Shown piece after piece: positions 1 to 4,433 of a stretch of DNA of 6,200 nt. A program made the translations under genes and the position numbers. The stretch is from an uncultured Verrucomicrobiae bacterium. GTDB lineage: Bacteria > Verrucomicrobiota > Verrucomicrobiia > Verrucomicrobiales > DEV007. Under the pieces are notes generated by a model that saw only the letters and a list, made by a program, of their open reading frames with translations, was not told the DNA's origin and did not search any database. Location of the stretch: the NCBI GenBank assembly GCA_937898895.1, contig CALDKL010000068.1, positions 1 to 6,200 of the forward strand, read 5' to 3'. Within the stretch, counting starts at the first letter, position 1; the number at the start of each line of letters is the position of its first letter.

Positions 1-861
1 CCCGGGCTCGCCTCCTTCGCACATGACGATATCCCCGACCTTCAATCCGAAGGTTTCGAGCTCGTCCGACTCGAACCGCATTTCTCGGAGGTCGATCAGG
101 TCGAAGCCCCCCCATCGCACGTTGACGTTCGCAAGATAGGGCATCATCTCGCCCTTGTTCTTGTTCTGATCGAGCATCTTGCCGAGGCGGAATTCGGCAA
201 TTTCCTCCAGTGGCTTCCTCTCCCACCCCTCCGGCACGCCGTCGATGATGGGGACGTGCTCGTGGCCGGGGAAGCGGAGGTGGACGAACCATTCCCGGTA
301 GAGCAGTCGTGCGGACTCCTCCAGCAAGGCCATCCGACGCCGGTTGTTCTCGATCAGGTCGTCGTAGGCGGAGAGGATGTCGGCGATGGCTTTCTGTGTC
401 GTGGTGTCCGGCAGCGGAGTCGGCCAGTCCTCCAATACGCGAGTTTCCAGCTTCTTGGTCCCATGTGACGCCTCCGTTGCAGAGTTACGAATTTGATTTC
501 TCTGAGACAGAAGGAAGTAAAACAAGAATTCATCGGTGATCGATTCCGAAGTCCTCAAAGCTTTCAAATCCTGGTTGAAGGTCACAGGCCGTTTTGTGAT
601 CGATACCCGAAACTCCTTGGCCAAGGACATACCGCGGACTACCACCAACACAGTGTTCTCTGGGATCAGCTTCGTTCCGTTTGAAGATCCGACCTCCGTG
701 ACCCTAAGTTCGGTGTCGAAGATTCGGCGCTGCGTCATCTCCCCGGAACTGACCCACGGAATGTCCCCATCCCAATATGACGGCTCGCTTTTCCGAGGTG
801 TCCCACCCGATAGGAAAGTGACCACGGATCCAAGCGGAACAGATTTCCATTTCCAGCTCAT
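1..861 (-). CDS. hsdS: Type I restriction-modification specificity subunit HsdS (partial, 3' end beyond left edge)
   Basis: The frame is open from the ATG at 861 to the window edge, giving 287 residues. HsdS recognises the bipartite DNA target and docks two HsdM (and HsdR) subunits. Visible here is a first target recognition domain (about residues 1-148), starting WKSVPLGSVV with the GGTPRK and DIPWVSSGEM motifs typical of the family. Next come a central conserved helical region (about 152-195, TQKAIADILSAYDDLIE then LLYREWF) and the start of the second TRD (PEGWERKPLEEIAEFRLGK, about 210-228 onward). The start overlaps the hsdM stop by 4 bases (ATGA), implying translational coupling. A GAGGAG sits 8 nt before the ATG. 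A full HsdS is usually about 400-450 aa, so roughly a third is missing. The TRD1 part is clearly AT-richer than the rest of the gene, suggesting domain exchange. The family assignment is secure; the recognised sequence cannot be read from this. Confidence 0.95.
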   Translation of the reverse strand, partial: MSWKWKSVPLGSVVTFLSGGTPRKSEPSYWDGDIPWVSSGEMTQRRIFDTELRVTEVGSSNGTKLIPENTVLVVVRGMSLAKEFRVSITKRPVTFNQDLKALRTSESITDEFLFYFLLSQRNQIRNSATEASHGTKKLETRVLEDWPTPLPDTTTQKAIADILSAYDDLIENNRRRMALLEESARLLYREWFVHLRFPGHEHVPIIDGVPEGWERKPLEEIAEFRLGKMLDQNKNKGEMMPYLANVNVRWGGFDLIDLREMRFESDELETFGLKVGDIVMCEGGEPG

Positions 862-3020
862 ACCCCCAACTCCTCAAAGTTCTTCTGGATCTTCGCCGCC
901 AGTTCGACCGCCTCCTCGTTCAGGCCCTTCAGCTCCACGTGGATGTCGCGCAGGGCCTCCTCGAAGTCGAAGTCCTCGTCTTCCTCCTCCGGCGCCACTC
1001 CGACGTAACGCCCCGGGGTCAGGCTCCAATCGTTCGCCTCGATCTCCTTGCGATCGACCAGCTTCACGAGGCCCTCGACATCCCGCAGCTTCGCTTCGGG
1101 GAACTTCTCCAGTAGCCACGCCAGTTGCTTCCGGAAGTAGCGGTAGTGCTCGGCGCTCTGCTCCGTCTCCTCGACCGTGACGCGGATCGCCTCCAGCTTC
1201 TCCGGCAGGCCCCAGTCGTCTTTCCACACCTTGAGGCGATGAGCTCCGAACTCCTTGGACGCAAAGGCGACGAGCTTCTGAACCTCGTTGGAGAAATGGT
1301 GGACCTGCTTCGCGAAGGTGTGAAACTGCTTCGCCGCCGCCTCCATGCGGTCGAGATTGGTCACGTATCGACCGAGGGCGGATTCGAGATCCTTCTCGGG
1401 ATCGCTGCCGTCCTCGAGGCTGCTCCGGTGGGTCTCTAAGTAGTCCTTGAGTTCGGCCGACGCCCGCTTCAACTCGGTCCAACCCGCCTGCGCCGCCGCG
1501 ACCAGGTCAAAGTAGGCGGCGATCTGGTCGTCGGTGGGTTCCACCTTCAGCCAATCCTCCTTGGCCTTGACCATGGCCCCGAGCTTGCCGAGACAGGCGA
1601 GCAGAAACTCGATGTCCTGCGAAGGCCCTCCGGGATGGAAGCCGTAGGAAGCGTGCGCCAACTGTCCGGCCGCCATCATGCATTCCATCCGGTAGGCGGC
1701 CGCCAGCTCGACGAAGCGTTTCCGCTCCCCCCGGTAGAGCCAGACGATGGCGAGAAGGTTCTGCTGCTGCTCCGGGCTGAAGTCGTAGATCTTCCGCGTG
1801 ACCTTGCGGTAGACGTTGCGGGCGTCGAGCATCAGCACCTTGTCGCGGTGCTCCTCGGGTTTGCCCTTGTCGAGAAACCAGAGTTCGCAGGGGACCGTCC
1901 GGGTGTAAAAGAAGTTGCCCCGGATGGCGACCATGATGTCGACCGCCCCGGTCTCGATCAGCTTCTGCCGCACCGTGGCCTCGTCCCGCCCCGCGCTGGA
2001 GGACTGCGACGACATCACGAAGCCGGCCCGGCCCGTGTCGTTCAGGTAACTGTAGAAGTAGGAGATCCAGAGGTAGTTGCCGTTGCTCACCTTGCCCTTC
2101 TTGTTCACCCCGGGCAGGCCGAAGGGCAGGCGGGGATCCTTCTTCACCTTGTCGGCATCGACCTCGTCCACGTTGAAGGGCGGATTGGCCATCACGAAGT
2201 TGGCCTTGCCCAGCATCTCGTGGGGATCGTCGTAGTAGGAGATCGCCTTCTGGATGTTGCCCTCGAGCCCGTGCACGGCGAGGTTCATCCGCGCCAGTTC
2301 GATCGTGGTGCCGTTTTTCTCCAGCCCGTAGAAGGTGAGTTTCTCCGCCGGGTTCTCGTGACGGCGCTCCACGATGTGGGCGCTCTGGACGAACATGCCG
2401 CCCGATCCGCAGGCCGGGTCGAGGACGGTGCCGCTGGTCGGCTCCAGCACATTGGCGATCAGCGAGACGATGGAGATGGGGGTGAAGAACTCGCCCCCGT
2501 CGTGCGCCCCTTGGTCCGCGAACTGGGTCAGGAAATACTCGTAGATCCGCCCGAAGACATCGCCGGACACCTTCTGCAGTTCCTCTGGGTTCAGCGTCCG
2601 CAGGAGCTGTCCGAGCACCTCGTTGTCCAGCTCCTGATACTGGCTCTTCGGCAGGGCACCCTTCAGCGAGGTGTAGTCCGCCTCGATCGACTCCATCGCG
2701 GCGATCACCGCCTTGGCCCGGTCGTCCTTGTCCCCGAGGCTCACCAGGTAGTCGAACTGGGCCTCCGGCTTCAGGAAGATGGCGCTCTTCTCCGAGAAGT
2801 CCTCCTTCTTCAGGTCCCGCTTCTTCCCGCCCCGAGAGGGCAGCGAGGCCTCGATCTCGTCCTTCACCATCAGGAAGCGGCTGTAGGCGTGGCGCAGGAA
2901 GATCAGCCCCATCACCGGCATGAAATACTCGTTGCTGGCGTAGTTGGAGTTCGCCCGGAGGTTGTCGGCGGCGCTCCAGAGGCGTTTTTCGATGGCTTCA
3001 ATGTTTTCGAGCTGCGGCAT
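858..3020 (-). CDS. hsdM: Type I restriction-modification DNA methyltransferase subunit HsdM (N6-adenine)
   Basis: This is the catalytic subunit that transfers a methyl group from S-adenosylmethionine to adenine N6, working as an HsdM2HsdS complex. Numbered from the ATG at 3020 (720 aa), it has an N-terminal helical HsdM_N domain (IEKRLWSAADNLRANS, about 8-25), GGEFFTP (175-181), SAM-binding motif I DPACGSGGMF (201-210) and catalytic motif IV NPPF (279-282). After the MTase core comes a long charged, probably coiled-coil segment (about 420-655). The usual HsdM C-terminal block (NDWSLTPGRYVGV, about 663-675) and an acidic tail follow. At about 720 aa it is longer than the common 480-530 aa. 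A TTG at 3035 would add five residues. Neither start has a Shine-Dalgarno, and the frame is open further upstream, so the N terminus is not certain. It lies about 60 bases after the regulator gene and overlaps hsdS. All motifs are intact, so methylation activity is expected. Confidence 0.96.
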   Translation of the reverse strand: MPQLENIEAIEKRLWSAADNLRANSNYASNEYFMPVMGLIFLRHAYSRFLMVKDEIEASLPSRGGKKRDLKKEDFSEKSAIFLKPEAQFDYLVSLGDKDDRAKAVIAAMESIEADYTSLKGALPKSQYQELDNEVLGQLLRTLNPEELQKVSGDVFGRIYEYFLTQFADQGAHDGGEFFTPISIVSLIANVLEPTSGTVLDPACGSGGMFVQSAHIVERRHENPAEKLTFYGLEKNGTTIELARMNLAVHGLEGNIQKAISYYDDPHEMLGKANFVMANPPFNVDEVDADKVKKDPRLPFGLPGVNKKGKVSNGNYLWISYFYSYLNDTGRAGFVMSSQSSSAGRDEATVRQKLIETGAVDIMVAIRGNFFYTRTVPCELWFLDKGKPEEHRDKVLMLDARNVYRKVTRKIYDFSPEQQQNLLAIVWLYRGERKRFVELAAAYRMECMMAAGQLAHASYGFHPGGPSQDIEFLLACLGKLGAMVKAKEDWLKVEPTDDQIAAYFDLVAAAQAGWTELKRASAELKDYLETHRSSLEDGSDPEKDLESALGRYVTNLDRMEAAAKQFHTFAKQVHHFSNEVQKLVAFASKEFGAHRLKVWKDDWGLPEKLEAIRVTVEETEQSAEHYRYFRKQLAWLLEKFPEAKLRDVEGLVKLVDRKEIEANDWSLTPGRYVGVAPEEEDEDFDFEEALRDIHVELKGLNEEAVELAAKIQKNFEELGV
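870..875 (-). promoter_or_regulatory. Ribosome binding site for hsdS inside the hsdM 3' end
   Basis: On the minus strand GAGGAG lies 8 nt before the hsdS ATG. It also codes for Glu-Glu in the last residues of HsdM, so part of the match may be coincidental. With the ATGA stop/start overlap it fixes the hsdS start and points to coupled translation of the two methylase subunits. Confidence 0.6.
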
Positions 3021-3079
3021 GTTGGGGAGATTCAAATTGGGAGGGAGATTCGGGCGTGCCTTCTCGGCTTGTTTCGCAG

Positions 3080-3280
3080 TCAGTCTTTTTGGGAGCGGTG
3101 TTGAGTCATGAGAAGCTCAAGCAGCCGCAGAGCCGGTCCACTGGGGTTGCGGACCCCGTATTCCCAGCTCTCGACCGTCTTGGCGGACACCCCGAGCTTC
3201 TCGGCCAGCCACCTGCGCGGCTGGCCGATCCCTTCCCTCCAGGCCTTGATCTCGGCCCCGGTAAGTTCCTCTCGCGGCAT
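3080..3280 (-). CDS. Small XRE-type helix-turn-helix regulator of the hsd operon
   Basis: This is a 66-aa protein (from the ATG at 3280) consisting almost entirely of one helix-turn-helix domain. It has TGAEIKAWREGIG (7-19), a first HTH helix RRWLAEKLG (22-30), a turn at VSA, and a recognition helix KTVESWEYGVRNP (34-46) followed by a hydrophobic helix LRLLELL. The pattern, with the W-E-x-G after the recognition helix, is that of XRE/Cro-type regulators. An in-frame ATG at 3331 would add 17 residues (MPVSLAKRSG...). I prefer the shorter form because it begins right at the HTH family's usual N terminus and a -10-like hexamer lies inside the longer frame. It precedes hsdM on the same strand with a short gap. 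I infer that it controls R-M expression, as C proteins do in type II systems, probably by binding the inverted repeats just upstream. Toxin-antitoxin-like antitoxins share this fold, but no toxin gene is next to it. Confidence 0.8.
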   Translation of the reverse strand: MPREELTGAEIKAWREGIGQPRRWLAEKLGVSAKTVESWEYGVRNPSGPALRLLELLMTQHRSQKD

Positions 3281-3285
3281 CCTAG

Positions 3286-3318
3286 ATTGTAGGAACCAGA
3301 TTCCTGACCGCTTGGCAA
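3286..3318 (-). promoter_or_regulatory. Candidate promoter of the regulator-hsd operon
   Basis: On the minus strand TACAAT (3291-3286) is a good -10 match. The only reasonable -35-like hexamer, TTGCCA (3318-3313), is 21 bases away, longer than the optimal 17. The -10 ends 5 bases before the ATG at 3280, so transcription would begin at or next to the start codon, giving a leaderless message. That would also explain the missing Shine-Dalgarno. The poor spacing could mean activator dependence. This is inferred from pattern only. Confidence 0.35.
3291..3305. promoter_or_regulatory. Perfect inverted repeat AGGAA-N5-TTCCT, candidate operator
   Basis: The arms AGGAA (3291-3295) and TTCCT (3301-3305) are perfectly complementary around a 5-base spacer. 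The site overlaps the upstream edge of the putative -10 and sits between it and the -35-like hexamer. Bound protein would block RNA polymerase, so autoregulation by the HTH protein encoded 11 bases away is a reasonable inference. Five-base arms can arise by chance. Confidence 0.4.
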
Positions 3319-3335
3319 GAGAAACTGGCATTTAC

Positions 3336-3348
3336 TGAGACATTCTCA
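3336..3348. promoter_or_regulatory. Perfect inverted repeat TGAGA-N3-TCTCA, candidate second operator
   Basis: TGAGA (3336-3340) and TCTCA (3344-3348) flank a 3-base centre (CAT). The site lies 55-70 bases upstream of the regulator's ATG at 3280, where an activator or the upper site of an operator pair would sit. The half-site differs from the AGGAA repeat, so the two need not bind the same protein. Confidence 0.35.
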
Positions 3349-3591
3349 TCCATTTGGTGAAGCACACCTGAAGGCACCCGATTTCTCCTGAATGGAGACG
3401 GCGTGGCCGAGATCTGTCATTGCGGGAATGTAGGGGTAGCATGGGGCGGAGAGACACCTCGGCTCCCCAGAACCGATCTCAGCGAACAATGAAACAAGCT
3501 GCTTTGCCACGGCGTCTTTTCCAGCGTGAATCACCACGGGCACACCCCACTCAGACCCTGGGCGGCGCAAATCGCCAAAGGTTAGGCCCCT

Positions 3592-3623
3592 TGTGTATCA
3601 AGAAACGGCCTCCTTGATACACA
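3592..3623. repeat. Perfect 11-bp inverted repeat TGTGTATCAAG with 10-base spacer
   Basis: TGTGTATCAAG (3592-3602) is exactly mirrored by CTTGATACACA (3613-3623). The core GTGTATCA recurs as a direct copy at 3699-3706, about 100 bases right of the first arm. A T6 tract (3640-3645) lies 16 bases after the right arm, too far for a standard intrinsic terminator. Possible readings are a binding site for a dimeric protein, such as an accessory arm site of an island recombinase, or a structured RNA element. No function is proven. Confidence 0.6.
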
Positions 3624-3698
3624 GAGTGTGTCAGGAGCGTTTTTTAAGGCCCTCAAAATCAACGACATACAGAACAACCGATTTTCGGAGGCAGGCTA

Positions 3699-3706
3699 GT
3701 GTATCA
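3699..3706 (+). repeat. Third copy of the GTGTATCA core
   Basis: GTGTATCA here repeats the core of the inverted repeat at 3592-3623 in the same direction as its left arm. Upstream and downstream bases differ (GGCTA before, CGGC after), so only eight bases are shared. The match is above casual expectation in this short AT-richer gap but weak alone. Confidence 0.35.
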
Positions 3707-3957
3707 CGGCTATCCGCTGAACAACAACGAGTTACAACAAAAACTAGGTTTTCGTGGTGGGTTGGTGTGTTGGACGAGAGAGACAACATGTTTGAAGCCG
3801 GTCACGGAAGTGGCTCGGGAGAATATCATTTATTAGCTCTAGCCCAGAAATTTCTCTGGCTATGGAAAAAGATTCGGATCGGTGTAGCTCTCAACAATGT
3901 CTAGCAGACCCCGATGGAGAACCGCACATTGCGTCGGGGGTGGAGGTGGATGTGGGA

Positions 3958-4185
3958 TCAGGCGGTTATCGGCCGCGTTGTCTTCGGGACGATCGATGAC
4001 GCGGCATTCCGATTGAAGGGCGAGTTCCTTGAGGACAGGCGGCGCAGTAATCGTTCGGCAGTTGGAAACAACTCCGCCAGCAGGGAAGGCCCCTCAGTGA
4101 GCAGATTTTGAGCAGTTTCAGCCGGCGAATCACCGCGCACGATCACGCAGTGACGCGAAAATCCCCCCAACCCGTCGTAACCCAT
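3958..4185 (-). CDS. Candidate small hypothetical protein next to the tRNA scar
   Basis: An ATG at 4185 opens a 75-codon frame on the minus strand, beginning MGYDGLGGFSRHCVIVRGDS and containing an amphipathic, probably helical stretch (AETAQNLLTEGPSLLAELF, about residues 21-39, then ERLLRRL). The composition looks more protein-like than the other frames in the gap, and the strand matches the hsd operon. There is no Shine-Dalgarno and I recognise no family. The same frame is open further upstream through the tRNA fragment, but that part is an artefact of reading a tRNA backwards. It may be a fragment of an island gene or not coding at all. Confidence 0.22.
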   Translation of the reverse strand: MGYDGLGGFSRHCVIVRGDSPAETAQNLLTEGPSLLAELFPTAERLLRRLSSRNSPFNRNAASSIVPKTTRPITA

Positions 4186-4204
4186 TGAATACCAAGGCGC
4201 TTGA

Positions 4205-4251
4205 ACGCATTCGTAATGCGTGGGTCGGGGGTTCAATTCCCCCCTTCGGCT
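4205..4251 (+). other. 3' fragment of tRNA-Thr(CGU), probable island attachment site
   Basis: The sequence folds as the 3' part of a tRNA. It has an anticodon stem ACGCA/TGCGT (4205-4209, 4217-4221), loop TTCGTAA with anticodon CGT at 4212-4214, variable loop GGGTC, T stem GGGGG/CCCCC with loop TTCAATT (4232-4238), then the acceptor strand CTTCGGC (4244-4250) and discriminator T (4251). The expected 5' acceptor GCCGAAG and a normal D arm are missing: upstream there is only CAAG-GCG-CTTG, whose loop is too short. CCA is not encoded. This is not a functional gene. A tRNA piece starting exactly at the anticodon arm is the usual footprint of tyrosine-recombinase integration, where the island brings a replacement 3' half and displaces the original. 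Since the fragment's 3' end points right, the island should lie to the left and the old chromosome to the right. Confidence 0.85.
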
Positions 4252-4261
4252 GCTGGTTCCA

Positions 4262-4302
4262 GTCGGTCGGCACGCAAAGTCTGCACGCAGTCGGCGACCG
4301 AC
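4262..4302 (+). terminator. Possible leftover terminator of the original tRNA-Thr gene
   Basis: GTCGGTCG (4262-4269) pairs perfectly with CGACCGAC (4295-4302) around a 25-base loop that contains a smaller CTG/CAG pairing. The stem is followed by a pyrimidine stretch TTCTTC rather than a true T-run. Its place, 10 bases after the tRNA 3' end, suits a tRNA transcription terminator, but the long loop and weak tail keep this tentative. Confidence 0.3.
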
Positions 4303-4433
4303 TTCTTCGCCTCCCGACTCGCCTCTCCGCAATCGCGCGAGAAAATTGGAATCTGTGTGTCACATTTTGTGCTGGCCCAAGCCAAGCAGGATTGGAATAC
4401 TGTGATTTCTCATTCTTTACCCAGCACTCGCCC

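Larger units (their letters stand above)
3349..4204. other. Gene-poor, AT-richer gap between the hsd operon and the tRNA scar
   Basis: In about 850 bases I find no convincing gene. GC content over 3601-3900 is 46 % by hand count, against about 60-65 % in the neighbouring genes. Short open frames exist at 3346-3570 (minus, TTG start, 74 codons), 3593-3904 (plus, GTG start inside an inverted repeat, 103 codons) and 3914-4111 (plus). None has a ribosome binding site or a recognisable domain. The stretch contains the GTGTATCA repeats at 3592-3623 and 3699-3706, an imperfect hairpin at 3840-3862 and a short IR at 3909-3939. It looks like decayed or regulatory island-edge DNA. Confidence 0.6.

Noticed and set aside
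536..1180. Plus-strand open frame (214 codons) across the hsdM/hsdS junction
   Set aside because: It is antisense to two well supported genes, and its C-terminal half is low-complexity Pro/Ser/Arg.
1635..3104. Long plus-strand open frame (489 codons) opposite hsdM
   Set aside because: It is fully antisense to hsdM, whose frame has intact methyltransferase motifs. The product is rich in His/Val/Leu/Gly/Arg without a domain, which is usual for shadows of GC-rich genes.
3346..3570. 74-codon minus-strand frame upstream of the regulator (residues such as VPVVIHAGKDAVAKQ)
   Set aside because: It has a TTG start, no ribosome binding site, a Cys/Pro-rich C terminus and no recognised family, so it is too weak to list as a gene.
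3581..3587. GTTAGGC resembling an integron attC core site
   Set aside because: No partner RYYYAAC site at the needed distance and no attC-like fold were seen.
3840..3862. Hairpin TAGCC/GGCTA as intrinsic terminator
   Set aside because: The stem is broken by a bulge and no T-run follows on either strand.
4130..4251. A complete tRNA-Thr gene
   Set aside because: The 5' acceptor strand GCCGAAG is not found upstream and no 4-bp D stem with a normal loop can be formed.
4185..4433. Upstream extension of the vWA frame (83 codons before the ATG at 4434)
   Set aside because: It reads through the tRNA-Thr fragment, and homology to TPR-like sequence begins only at the later ATG.
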